Below are positions 27,782 to 37,255 of a DNA stretch of 64,000 nucleotides, piece after piece. Within the stretch, counting starts at the first letter, position 1. The number at the start of each line of letters is the position of its first letter. The DNA comes from Bacteroidota bacterium. Lineage in GTDB: Bacteria > Bacteroidota > Ignavibacteria > Ignavibacteriales > Ignavibacteriaceae. The position numbers were made by a program, and so were the translations under genes. The DNA is taken from assembly GCA_022573715.1 (NCBI GenBank), contig JACZTL010000006.1:54547-118546 (forward strand). The letters are read 5' to 3'. The notes under the pieces are model-generated. The model ran no database searches. It saw nothing but the letters and a program-made list of their open reading frames with translations, and had not been told where the DNA came from.

Positions 27782-29871
27782 TGAAACGTAAAGTAAAATC
27801 CCTTTTTAAAAATAACCCCGGCAGGCAATTTAAAAGAAAAGCAATTGCAAAACGCCTTGAAATTCAGGAGGAACACGAGTATAGTGCCTTAAAAGCAGTG
27901 CTCTATAATTTAGAAAAAGAGGAATTTATAAAAAAAATTGGGAAACGATATATACTAAATCTTGAGTCGAATCCAATTTTTGTTGACGGTATCCTTCAAG
28001 TAAACAAATCCGGTTACGGCTTTGTTGTTGTTAATAATTCTAAAGCAAAAGACATATACATTTCAAGTAAAAATTTATCTAATTCATTAGATAGTGATAC
28101 TGTTAAGGTTGAAATTATAGGTGGAAACGGTAAAAGTGCTGAAGGGAAAATAGTTGAAATTGTAAAAAGAGGTAGAAAACAAATTGAAGGTTACTTAAAA
28201 AAGGAAGGAAGGAAAATTTTTGTGCAACCAATAGATGATAAAATACATAAACAAATTGTAGTAAATGGAAAAATTTCAAGCGATATAAATCTTAATGATA
28301 AAGTTATTGTTATAAATATTAAATGGGATAAACGAGAAATAAATCCTCAAGGTAATGTCGTATCTTTTAAAGAAGAAAAAACTAATGATAAAAATGATTT
28401 TATTTCAATTGTAGAAAAATTTAATCTACCTTATAAATTTAGTAGAAAAGTATTAAAGGAATTAAAAAATGTAGAATTTTCCATATCAGAAGATGAAATT
28501 AAGCGGAGATTAGATTACAGAGACAAAACAGTATTTACAATTGATCCCTATGACGCAAAAGATTTTGATGATGCTTTGTCTGTAGAAGAAGATGAAGAGG
28601 GCAATTATCTAGCAGGTGTACATATTGCTGATGTTTCTCACTATGTAAACCCAAATAACGAACTCGATAAAGAAGCACAGAAAAGAGGTAATAGTGTTTA
28701 TTTAGTGGGCAAGGTTATACCTATGCTTCCTGAAGAAATTTCAAACAATATTTGTTCTTTAAAACCAAGTGAAGATAGGTTAACTTTTTCGGTTTTTATA
28801 AGAATTACAAAAAAAGGAAAAATATTAAACTTTTACACAAAAAAATGTGTTATAAATAGTAACAGACGTTTTACCTATGAGGAAGTACAAGAAATAATTG
28901 ATAGTAAAACCGGAGAATACTGTGAAGAATTACTAAAATTAAACAATCTTGCTGTAAAACTGCGTGAAAAAAGACTTAAAGAAGGTAGTATTGAGTTTTT
29001 TACTCCGGAGGTAAAAATTGAACTTAATAAAGATGATAAGCCAATAAATGTTGTATTGAAAGGATTTATGCAAAGTAATTCTTTAGTAGAAGAATTTATG
29101 CTTCTTGCAAATAAGTTAGTTGCAGAAAGCATAACAAAAAAGCGGAAAACTAAGATTAAAGAATTTATTTATAGAGTGCATGATTTACCGGACAAAGATA
29201 AAGTGAAAGAATTTGCAAATTTTGTAAAAAAATTAGGATATAATTTTTCTGCCAATTCAGAAACAAAGGTAAATAAATTTCAGACTTTGATTTCAAAAGC
29301 TAAAGGAACGGATGAACAGGCATTAATAAACGAACTTGCAATTCGTTCAATGGCAAAGGCTGTATATTCAACAAAAAATATTGGTCATTATGGGTTAGGT
29401 TTTAAATATTATACACATTTTACATCGCCCATTAGAAGATATGCAGATTTAGAAGTCCATAGATTGCTAAATAATTATACAGCTAAAGGTGAAACATTAT
29501 ATAAGGATCGAAAGTACTTAAATAACTTATGTGAACATATTTCCGCTACTGAAAGAGATGCTGTAGAAGCTGAAAGATATTCTATTAAGTTAAAACAAGT
29601 TGAATTCTTAAGTAACCATATAGGCGATGAGTTTGATGGAATAGTATCTGGTTTAGTTTATTTTGGTTTATTTATTAAATTAATTGATAATTTGGCAGAA
29701 GGATTAGTAAGGTTGAGAGATATAAAAAATGACTATTATTTTTATGATGAAAATAGTTATTCAGTAATTGGAGAAAGAACTAACAGAAGATATAGGTTAG
29801 GAGATAAAATAAGGGTTAAATTAATAAGAGCTGATATTAAAAAAACAGAAATTGATTTTATAATTATCTAA
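27781..29871 (+). CDS. rnr: Ribonuclease R (RNase II family)
   Basis: A 696-residue 3'-5' exoribonuclease that degrades structured RNA. From the N-terminus: a winged-helix region (about 1-60), two cold-shock OB domains (about 65-195), the RNB catalytic domain with DPYDAKDFDDA (255-265, metal-binding aspartates) and the FTSPIRRYADL motif, and a C-terminal S1 domain from about residue 615. The GTG start overlaps the tamB stop by one base. It lacks the long lysine-rich tail of the enterobacterial enzyme. Functional link to TamB is not implied; the coupling may be only positional. Confidence 0.95.
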   Translation: MKRKVKSLFKNNPGRQFKRKAIAKRLEIQEEHEYSALKAVLYNLEKEEFIKKIGKRYILNLESNPIFVDGILQVNKSGYGFVVVNNSKAKDIYISSKNLSNSLDSDTVKVEIIGGNGKSAEGKIVEIVKRGRKQIEGYLKKEGRKIFVQPIDDKIHKQIVVNGKISSDINLNDKVIVINIKWDKREINPQGNVVSFKEEKTNDKNDFISIVEKFNLPYKFSRKVLKELKNVEFSISEDEIKRRLDYRDKTVFTIDPYDAKDFDDALSVEEDEEGNYLAGVHIADVSHYVNPNNELDKEAQKRGNSVYLVGKVIPMLPEEISNNICSLKPSEDRLTFSVFIRITKKGKILNFYTKKCVINSNRRFTYEEVQEIIDSKTGEYCEELLKLNNLAVKLREKRLKEGSIEFFTPEVKIELNKDDKPINVVLKGFMQSNSLVEEFMLLANKLVAESITKKRKTKIKEFIYRVHDLPDKDKVKEFANFVKKLGYNFSANSETKVNKFQTLISKAKGTDEQALINELAIRSMAKAVYSTKNIGHYGLGFKYYTHFTSPIRRYADLEVHRLLNNYTAKGETLYKDRKYLNNLCEHISATERDAVEAERYSIKLKQVEFLSNHIGDEFDGIVSGLVYFGLFIKLIDNLAEGLVRLRDIKNDYYFYDENSYSVIGERTNRRYRLGDKIRVKLIRADIKKTEIDFIII

Positions 29872-29889
29872 AAATCCGTGGAGTGATTT

Positions 29890-32800
29890 ATGATAAAGTG
29901 TATTTTAAAAATTTTTTTATTTGCAACATTTGCACAATCTATATTGTTTGGGCAGTTCGGACAAAATAAAGTTCAGTATAAAGGCTTTACCTGGTATTAT
30001 GTACAAACAAAACATTTTGATATATACTTTTCACAAAGGGGTAAAGAGATTGCTGAGTTTACTACCAAAGCAGCCGAACGAGCTTTAACTTCTTTACAAA
30101 ATAGCTATAATTACAAAATCAATAATAGGATAACAATTATTGTTTATAATTCCATAAATGATTTTCAGGAAACCAACACAACAGACCAATATTTAAGTGA
30201 AGGTATACAGGGATTTACAGAGTTATTTAAAAATCGTGTTGTTATTCAATTTATGGGTTCGTATAAAGATTTTAGGCATCTTATTCATCATGAACTAAGC
30301 CATGCAATTTTGAATGATATGTTTTATGGTGGGTCTATTCAAAACATTATTGCTAACAGAATTTCCATTGTATTGCCTTTGTGGTTTAATGAAGGGATGG
30401 CAGAATATCAAGCTCTTGGTTGGGATATAAAATCAGATATGTTCATAAGAGATATAGCAATTAGTGAACACCTTCCTGATATTATGCAACTTAACGGATT
30501 TTTGGCCTATCGAGGCGGACAATCTGTCTTTTATTATATATCTAAAAAATACGGCAAAGAGAAAATCGGTGAATTAATAAATAAAGTTAAAGGTACAGGT
30601 AATGTTGAAGCTGGCTTTAAGGCAGCTTTAGGTCTATCAATAAAAGAATTGAATAAACGTTGGAAAAAATATATAAAGAAAACTTATTGGCCTGATATAT
30701 CATTCAGAGTAGACCCTGAAGATTTTTCTAAAAGATTAACTGACCCTGAAAATGATGACGGTTTTTATAATATAATCCCTTCAATTTCTCCACAAGGTGA
30801 CAAAATTGCTTTTATATCAAATCGTGATTTTTATTTTGATCTATTTATAATGAGTGCATTTGACGGTCATATTATTAAAAAACTTATACACGGAAATACA
30901 ACTGCTGACTTTGAACAACTAAATGTTATTACTCCCGGAGTAACTTGGTCACCTGATGAGAAAAAAATTGCAATGACTGCCAAAAGCGCTGGTTTTGATG
31001 TAATTTATTTGATTGATGTTGAATCCGGTGATAACATCACTTTGCCTATTGAACTAGATGGAATGAATAGTGTCGCGTGGTCACCTGACGGATTAAGAAT
31101 TGTTTTTATAGGACATAATGCTAAACAGTCAGATGTTTATACTTACAACTTGGGTACTAAAAGATTAAGAAATTTAACTAATGATATTTTTACAGATAAA
31201 AATCCAAGCTGGTCACCTGACAGTAGAAATATTTTATTTGCATCCGATAGAAATGGGAATTTAAATATTGGTCCTATGCCAAAAGATTTTAAAATTTATA
31301 ATTATAACTATAGCAAAGATGATATTTATTCAATAAATATAAATTCATTAAAAATTGAAAGAATAACTGATACGCCAGATGCTTCAGAATCATATCCTTT
31401 AGCAGGACCTGAAGGGCTAGAAATTTTATTTATTTCTGATGCTAGTGGAATTACAAATATTTACAAAAAAAGAATAGTGCTTACAAAGGATGATTCCGTT
31501 AAAGCAGTTGCAGATATTACCCCTATACCTATAACTAATTCTTTAAACGGTATATCTCAAATTTCAATATCAAAAGACGGACAGAAACTCACTTTTTCTT
31601 CCCTGGCACAATCATCTTATAATATTTATTTGATGAATAATCCATTTATTTCTAAAACAGACTTTAAAAAGTTAAAACCTACAATTTACGTAACGAGCTT
31701 AAAAGAGAAAAAAACTATAAAAGTCGAAAAACTAAGTGAAACTAAAAAGGCAGATTCAACAAAAACAATAAAAATAGATTTCTATACAGGGCAATATTCA
31801 GATACAACAAATACAATAAGTGATTCAATAGATGTATCTTATGACAATTTTGTATTCGGTCCTAAGAGTGATGAAGAAAAAAATAAAATAGAAAAAGCTA
31901 AAAACAAATTTAAACCTGTAGATAATTTAGATGAAAACGGCGACTATAAAGTTCACAGGTATAAAATAACATTTTCACCAGATTTGATTTATGCAAATGC
32001 TGGTTACAGTACACTATACGGATTAACGGGTACAACCATTTTATCATTTAGTGATGTACTTGGTAATCATAGACTTATTGGTCAAACAAGTCTACAGTTT
32101 GATTTGAAAAATAGTGATTACGGTTTATCCTATTTTTATTTAGCAAAGAGAATTAACTACGGTGTTCAACTCTTTCATACTGCGAGATTTGTATTTTTAG
32201 CACAAGGACAAACTACTGATTTTTTTAGGTTTAGAAATTTCGGGGCTGTATTCTCTGCAAGCTATCCAATCAACAAGTTTTACAGAGTTGATGCAGGGTT
32301 AAGTTTCTTTGGAGTTTCGAAAGAAAATTTAGATAACCCAACGGTACCTATTTCAAAATCTTCTTTTATTATTCCTACTATTAGTTTAGTTAAGGACAAC
32401 GTGCTTTGGGGAATTACTGCTCCTATTGACGGTTCTCGATATCGTTTGGATTTATTTGGAAATCCCGGAATTTCGGATAACCGTTTAAGTTTTTATTCTG
32501 TAACAGGTGATTATAGAACTTATTTCAAAATGGGAGAAGGTTATTATTCTTTTGCTGTTAGACTTGCAGGGGGATATTCGGGTGGTGCAAATCCGCAAAG
32601 ATTCTTTTTAGGTGGAACGGAAAATTGGATAAATAGAAAATTTGCTACTCAAGAAGTACCTATTGAAACCAACTCTGATTTTGTTTTTTTAACAGCAGGT
32701 GTTCCATTACGTGGATTTCAATACGCCGAACGCATAGGTTCTAAATATACAATGTTAAATCTAGAATTAAGATTTCCATTAATTAGATATTTGCTAACAG

Positions 32801-33063
32801 GGGGTCTGCCACTATTCTTCAGTAATATGCAAGGAGCTATATTTATAGATGCCGCTGCTACCTGGAATAAAACGAGTAGCTTGCAATTATTTACCAGAGA
32901 TAAAAACGGAAATATAATAACTAAGGACCTATTAATAGGTACCGGAATAGGTGCAAGAGTTTTCTTCTTAAACTTTTTATTAAGATATGATGTAGGTTGG
33001 GCATATAATATGGATGGCTTTTCGTCGCCAATACATTACATTTCTCTTGGTGCTGATTTCTAA
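29890..33063 (+). CDS. Outer-membrane fusion: zinc peptidase-like domain, TolB-like propeller, Omp85-type barrel
   Basis: A 1057-residue protein. A signal peptide (to about residue 21) is followed by a gluzincin peptidase domain with HHELSHA (His134, Glu135, His138) and WFNEGMAEY (Glu168). Next is a WD40/TolB-like propeller (about 290-580; SPQGDKIAFISNRD, WSPDEKKIA, WSPDSRNILFASDRNG), a charged linker, and a C-terminal beta-barrel (about 690-1057) with the L6-type LRGF at 940-943 and a terminal Phe. The zinc site looks intact. Similar proteins are annotated as surface antigen or TolB-like in Bacteroidota and relatives. The propeller and peptidase occupy the place POTRA domains hold in BamA. 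Substrate unknown. Confidence 0.8.
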   Translation: MIKCILKIFLFATFAQSILFGQFGQNKVQYKGFTWYYVQTKHFDIYFSQRGKEIAEFTTKAAERALTSLQNSYNYKINNRITIIVYNSINDFQETNTTDQYLSEGIQGFTELFKNRVVIQFMGSYKDFRHLIHHELSHAILNDMFYGGSIQNIIANRISIVLPLWFNEGMAEYQALGWDIKSDMFIRDIAISEHLPDIMQLNGFLAYRGGQSVFYYISKKYGKEKIGELINKVKGTGNVEAGFKAALGLSIKELNKRWKKYIKKTYWPDISFRVDPEDFSKRLTDPENDDGFYNIIPSISPQGDKIAFISNRDFYFDLFIMSAFDGHIIKKLIHGNTTADFEQLNVITPGVTWSPDEKKIAMTAKSAGFDVIYLIDVESGDNITLPIELDGMNSVAWSPDGLRIVFIGHNAKQSDVYTYNLGTKRLRNLTNDIFTDKNPSWSPDSRNILFASDRNGNLNIGPMPKDFKIYNYNYSKDDIYSININSLKIERITDTPDASESYPLAGPEGLEILFISDASGITNIYKKRIVLTKDDSVKAVADITPIPITNSLNGISQISISKDGQKLTFSSLAQSSYNIYLMNNPFISKTDFKKLKPTIYVTSLKEKKTIKVEKLSETKKADSTKTIKIDFYTGQYSDTTNTISDSIDVSYDNFVFGPKSDEEKNKIEKAKNKFKPVDNLDENGDYKVHRYKITFSPDLIYANAGYSTLYGLTGTTILSFSDVLGNHRLIGQTSLQFDLKNSDYGLSYFYLAKRINYGVQLFHTARFVFLAQGQTTDFFRFRNFGAVFSASYPINKFYRVDAGLSFFGVSKENLDNPTVPISKSSFIIPTISLVKDNVLWGITAPIDGSRYRLDLFGNPGISDNRLSFYSVTGDYRTYFKMGEGYYSFAVRLAGGYSGGANPQRFFLGGTENWINRKFATQEVPIETNSDFVFLTAGVPLRGFQYAERIGSKYTMLNLELRFPLIRYLLTGGLPLFFSNMQGAIFIDAAATWNKTSSLQLFTRDKNGNIITKDLLIGTGIGARVFFLNFLLRYDVGWAYNMDGFSSPIHYISLGADF

Positions 33064-33082
33064 TATCTATTTAAATGTTTTA

Positions 33083-33376
33083 TTATTTAGCTGCACTCTT
33101 TGTTTCTTTAGATACATCTTTTATAGTAGTGTCTTTTGTATCAGTTTTAGATACTTTTTTTGTTTCGTTGTTGGTGGACGAAAATTTTGTTTCTTTATGT
33201 TTGTAATCGGTTTCATAAAAACCAGAACCTTTAAAAATAATGCCTATACCGGAACCTATTAATCTGGTAACATTACCTTTACAAAATGGACAGTTCTCAA
33301 TCGGTTTGTCGTTCATTTTTTGAAACAGATCAAACCTTTCCTCACATTTATTACATTTATATTCGTATGTCGGCAT
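33083..33376 (-). CDS. FmdB-family zinc ribbon protein
   Basis: A 97-residue protein starting at MPTYEYKCNKCEERF; the frame runs back to 33433, but the family always begins at this MPTYEY. Two CxxC knuckles (CNKC and CPFC) form the zinc ribbon, followed by GSGIGIIFKGSGFYETDY, and a lysine/threonine-rich tail (about 65-97). FmdB was named for a formamidase-associated regulator; most family members are uncharacterised. The gene is convergent with the barrel fusion upstream and 91 bases from the divergent lipoprotein gene. Confidence 0.9.
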   Translation of the reverse strand: MPTYEYKCNKCEERFDLFQKMNDKPIENCPFCKGNVTRLIGSGIGIIFKGSGFYETDYKHKETKFSSTNNETKKVSKTDTKDTTIKDVSKETKSAAK

Positions 33377-33467
33377 AACAATTCTTTTTTTTAATGAATA
33401 ATAAAAATAGTGAAAAATTGTAAATTTATCCATAATTTAGAGTTATCAAATTTACCTCTTAATAATC

Positions 33468-34169
33468 GTGATCAGCAATATTTTTAAGCTAAAGAGAAAA
33501 AAAGAACTAAGCATTTTAATTAGAATATTTTCAGTTTTTTATCTCATTCTTTTATCGGGATGTTTAAATTATATTCAAGACGTTAATATTTACCCTGATG
33601 GTTCAGGTAAAATGAGTCTTCATTATTGGAGTAATTTGCTTTATGATATTAACTCTGATGAGTTGAAACATTTAACATATTTTAACACCGATTTTTTAAA
33701 AAAAGAATTTTCATCAAAATATTATAAATTAGAAGAGATAAAACTTTACACAGATTCTACAGACGGTACAACTCACGCAATAATAAATATAACGTTCAAT
33801 AGCATAGATTCCTTAAATTATTCAAGAACCTTCCAGGACTCAAAATTTTCACTAATTGATGACGGTACCGGTATTAAAATCTTTACACAAAAGATACCTT
33901 CAATAAATGACAGCCTTGCATCAGACTCAAGCAAATACAGCATTACATATAAATATACTTTTTATGGAAAAATTTATGATGATAATTCTACCGAAAAAGA
34001 CGGAAAAACTTTAATCTGGAAATTTAAGCCCAATGAGATTGGTTCCGGAAAAACTATATATGTTAAGTATAAACCCTTTAAATTAAAAGAAACACCCGAG
34101 TGGATTTACATTTTAATGGGTATTGTTATTATAATAATCTTGTTTTTTTTGTTAAGAAGAAGTAATTAA
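33468..34169 (+). CDS. Lipoprotein with C-terminal membrane helix
   Basis: A 233-residue protein with a basic N-terminus, hydrophobic segment and lipobox LLSGC (Cys32), so it should be lipidated. The N-terminal mature part NYIQDVNIYPDGSGKMSLHYW resembles small periplasmic domains in which a 'tension' motif precedes a beta-rich fold. A hydrophobic helix near 211-230 followed by RRSN would anchor the C-terminus in the inner membrane, an unusual combination with lipidation. The start is a GTG without a clear Shine-Dalgarno sequence, so the exact N-terminus is uncertain. Function unknown. The histidine kinase follows after 37 bases. Confidence 0.75.
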   Translation: MISNIFKLKRKKELSILIRIFSVFYLILLSGCLNYIQDVNIYPDGSGKMSLHYWSNLLYDINSDELKHLTYFNTDFLKKEFSSKYYKLEEIKLYTDSTDGTTHAIINITFNSIDSLNYSRTFQDSKFSLIDDGTGIKIFTQKIPSINDSLASDSSKYSITYKYTFYGKIYDDNSTEKDGKTLIWKFKPNEIGSGKTIYVKYKPFKLKETPEWIYILMGIVIIIILFFLLRRSN

Positions 34170-34206
34170 AATTGGAAGTTTTAATTATAAAAATTAAATT
34201 ATTTTA

Positions 34207-35394
34207 ATGAAAAATAATTCTACTAAGAAAAATAATTTTAAGAATAAGTTTGAAATTCTGTTAAATGTTTCTGAAGAATTAATATTTATCTTAAATCCTT
34301 CCGGATATTTTGAAGTAGTTAATGATAGCGGAGCTAATAAACTCGGATATAATACTACCGATCTTATAGGCAAACATTTTACAGATTTAATAGATTCATC
34401 ATATGTAGGCTCTGTTTCCGAATCTATAAACAAACTCTTAAATAATGATAAAATGGTAACATTTCAAGTATCAGTACTACCTAAAGAAGAAAACAATGTT
34501 ATTTATGAATTTAATTGCAGATCAATAAAAGAAAATAGTACTATAATTAATTTAATAGGTATTGGCAGAGATATAACACAAAGAATTAATGATCAAAATA
34601 GAATATTAGAACTTGATGAAAAACTTAATGAAGCAAACAGATTGATTTTAATTGAAAGGCAAAGATCAACTTATAGTAAATCAATACTGGAAGAATTAAA
34701 CAGGTTAAAGAACGAATTTATGTCAAGTATATCACACGAAATGAGAACTCCTCTTGCATCCATTATCGGCTTTTCAGAAACTATTGATACTGATATACAA
34801 ATGCCTGTTGAAATGAGAAAAGAATTTAATAAAATAATTTTAAATGAAGGAAAAAGATTAGCTAGACTAATTAATGATGTACTAAATATTACCAAATTAG
34901 AAAGCGGGGAAATAAAACTTGAAAAAAAACGAGTTGATATTGTTAAACTAATTGAAAAAGTAATAACTGAAATTAAACCAATTGTGATTAAGAAAGAAAT
35001 TAATTTAACAACTGACCTTCCCGATGATGAAAATATTTTAATTATTGATGATGATAAAGTTTATCAAATTTTAATTGAGTTATTAAATAATGCAATTAAA
35101 TTTACACCCAAAGGGGGACGCATAACAGTAATTGGGCAAACTCTTTATAAAGAATTTGAAATAATTATTTCTGATACAGGTGTAGGTATTGCTGAAAAAG
35201 ATATAAATTTTGTTTTCCAAAAATTTTATAGGGCAGAAGGAAATGAATCAGAAACAGAAGGCGCAGGCTTAGGCTTGGTTTTTGTAAAACAAATTGTAGA
35301 TTTACATAAAGGATTTATTTCTATTCAAAGTGATGTTAGTAAAGGAACATCATTTAATATTAAACTACCATTATTATTAGTAAACCAATTATAA
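34207..35394 (+). CDS. PAS sensor histidine kinase
   Basis: A 395-residue soluble kinase with one PAS domain (about 12-130), a short coiled coil, HisKA with FMSSISHEMRTPL (His177), and HATPase_c with LLNNAIKF, DTGVGI and GAGLGLVFVKQI. It ends 10 bases before a sigma54 response regulator with AAAGGAG between them, making a probable cognate pair. No transmembrane helix is seen, so the signal is cytoplasmic. An STAS protein and a phosphatase follow, suggesting one stress- or state-responsive circuit. Confidence 0.93.
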   Translation: MKNNSTKKNNFKNKFEILLNVSEELIFILNPSGYFEVVNDSGANKLGYNTTDLIGKHFTDLIDSSYVGSVSESINKLLNNDKMVTFQVSVLPKEENNVIYEFNCRSIKENSTIINLIGIGRDITQRINDQNRILELDEKLNEANRLILIERQRSTYSKSILEELNRLKNEFMSSISHEMRTPLASIIGFSETIDTDIQMPVEMRKEFNKIILNEGKRLARLINDVLNITKLESGEIKLEKKRVDIVKLIEKVITEIKPIVIKKEINLTTDLPDDENILIIDDDKVYQILIELLNNAIKFTPKGGRITVIGQTLYKEFEIIISDTGVGIAEKDINFVFQKFYRAEGNESETEGAGLGLVFVKQIVDLHKGFISIQSDVSKGTSFNIKLPLLLVNQL

Positions 35395-35404
35395 AAGGAG
35401 TACA

Positions 35405-36790
35405 GTGAGTAAAGTTATTTTTATTGTGGACGATGAAAAAGCAATATCTAAGCTCTTAAAATATTGGGTAAAAGATAAATGGGATTATGAAACCGAAGTT
35501 TTCGATTCAGGTGAAACATTATTGAAAAGATTAGATTCAAAAAAACCTGATTTATTGTTGTTAGACATTATGCTGCCTGGAATCAGTGGTCTAGAAGTAT
35601 TAAAAAAGATTCGTACAAAGGATGAACAATTACCCGTGATTATGCTTTCTGCTCAAGGGAATGTTGAAACAGCAGTAGATTCACTAAGGTACGGTGCTTA
35701 CGATTATTTCCCTAAACCGATAGATGTACAAAGGTTAGAACCTGCTGTAAAAAATGCAATTAAAAACTATGAACTTACTAAAGAATTAGAAAATTTAAAA
35801 GAATCAGTTCAAAAAGAATATAGCTTTGATAATATCATTTCTGCTGATAAAAAAATGCAGGAAGTATTTAAACTTGTTTCAAAGGTATTAGATAACGACA
35901 TTACAGTTTTAATTAATGGTGAAAGCGGAACAGGAAAAGAACTTATTGCAAAAGCAATTCATTACAATGGTAAAAGAAAAGACAAACCGTTTATAGTTGT
36001 AAATTGTGCATCAATACCTCGTGAATTACTAGAAAGCGAACTGTTTGGGCATGAAAAGGGTTCTTTTACCGGAGCCCACCAAAGAAAGCTCGGTAAATTT
36101 GAACTTGCAAATGAAGGAACTATTTTTCTTGATGAAGTTGGTGAGTTAGAAATGCTGTTACAAGCTAAATTACTCCGTGTAATTCAGGAAAGAGAATTTG
36201 AAAGAGTTGGCGGGACAGAACTTATTAAAACAAACGTAAGAATTTTATCAGCTACAAACATAGATTTAAGAGAAGCTGTTAAAACAAAGCACTTTAGAGA
36301 AGATCTTTATTACAGATTGAATTCATTTCCAATTTATATTCCTCCTTTACGTCAGAGGAAAAGCGATATTCTTGTTTTAGTTGAATATTTTTTAAAAAAA
36401 TGCAATCAAAAATTAAAAAAAGATATCAAAGGATTTACAAAACGTGCAATTAAATACATTTATGAATATGAATGGCCCGGAAATATTAGGGAAATGGAAA
36501 ACACTATCGAAAGATGTATTATTATTGTTGAAAATGATATGATTGATGTTGAGGATTTACCTGTTCATATGAGAACTAATGAAGAAGCGAGCTATGTTGA
36601 ACAAGAAGGTGGATTATTTGAAGGTGATAACATAATTCCTTTTGAAAAATTAAAAGAAGATTCAATAAGGCATGCCCTTGAAGTTACACAGGGCAACATT
36701 GTGGAAGCTGCAAAGAAATTAAAATTAGGGCGTGCAACTATTTATAGATTAATGGAAAAGTATAAAATTGAAAATCGTTCTAACGATTGA
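35405..36790 (+). CDS. Sigma54-dependent response regulator (NtrC family)
   Basis: A 461-residue enhancer-binding protein. It comprises a receiver (DDE near the N-terminus, phospho-acceptor Asp54 in LLLLDIMLPG), an AAA+ domain with Walker A GESGTGKE (172-179) and the sigma54-contacting loop GSFTGA (219-224, a common variant of GAFTGA), and a Fis-type HTH at the C-terminus (GNIVEAAKKLKLGRATIYRLM). The GTG start has a strong AAAGGAG upstream. It should activate sigma54 promoters when phosphorylated, most likely by the kinase encoded just upstream. Its targets are not visible here. Confidence 0.95.
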   Translation: MSKVIFIVDDEKAISKLLKYWVKDKWDYETEVFDSGETLLKRLDSKKPDLLLLDIMLPGISGLEVLKKIRTKDEQLPVIMLSAQGNVETAVDSLRYGAYDYFPKPIDVQRLEPAVKNAIKNYELTKELENLKESVQKEYSFDNIISADKKMQEVFKLVSKVLDNDITVLINGESGTGKELIAKAIHYNGKRKDKPFIVVNCASIPRELLESELFGHEKGSFTGAHQRKLGKFELANEGTIFLDEVGELEMLLQAKLLRVIQEREFERVGGTELIKTNVRILSATNIDLREAVKTKHFREDLYYRLNSFPIYIPPLRQRKSDILVLVEYFLKKCNQKLKKDIKGFTKRAIKYIYEYEWPGNIREMENTIERCIIIVENDMIDVEDLPVHMRTNEEASYVEQEGGLFEGDNIIPFEKLKEDSIRHALEVTQGNIVEAAKKLKLGRATIYRLMEKYKIENRSND

Positions 36791-36824
36791 TATTTCACAA
36801 AGTTAATTATTTTGGGATTTATTT

Positions 36825-37163
36825 ATGGATTTTACAAAAGAAAAATACGATGATATTATAGTTGAAATTGTAAATCTGACAAGAGCTACACTAAAAGAAG
36901 CCGAAGAATTCAAACTGACTTTGGCACAGGATATTGAAGAGGGTGCTCGCAAAATTGTAGTTGATATAAGACAATGTGAATTTATCGATTCTACATTTCT
37001 TGGTGCTTTAGTTGTTACATTAAAAAAAATAACAGCATTAGGCGGAGATTTAAAACTTGTAGGATTTCAACCTGCTGTTCATTCAATGTTTGAACTTACA
37101 AGAATGTATCGTGTTTTTGAAGCTTTCTCTACGAAAGAAGAGGCCATAAGCAGTTTCTCATAG
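36825..37163 (+). CDS. STAS-domain anti-sigma-factor antagonist-like protein
   Basis: A 112-residue single STAS domain of the SpoIIAA/RsbV type. The conserved loop is CEFIDSTFLGALV with the phosphorylatable Ser at about 56. In partner switching, the unphosphorylated form sequesters an anti-sigma kinase and a PP2C-like phosphatase restores it. The SpoIIE-type phosphatase gene follows after 92 bases, which supports that role, but no RsbW-like kinase is in the window. Confidence 0.92.
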   Translation: MDFTKEKYDDIIVEIVNLTRATLKEAEEFKLTLAQDIEEGARKIVVDIRQCEFIDSTFLGALVVTLKKITALGGDLKLVGFQPAVHSMFELTRMYRVFEAFSTKEEAISSFS

Positions 37164-37255
37164 CCTGTTAATGGATTTATAAAAATAATTATTTGTATTA
37201 TATATTAATTCTGTTCTCCGTTACACTATCTATTTAATTTTCTAAATATTTTTTT

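Noticed and set aside
33014..33262. 82-residue plus-strand frame at the end of the barrel gene
   Set aside because: It overlaps both the barrel end and the FmdB gene on the opposite strand and is Cys/Phe-rich as antisense frames are.
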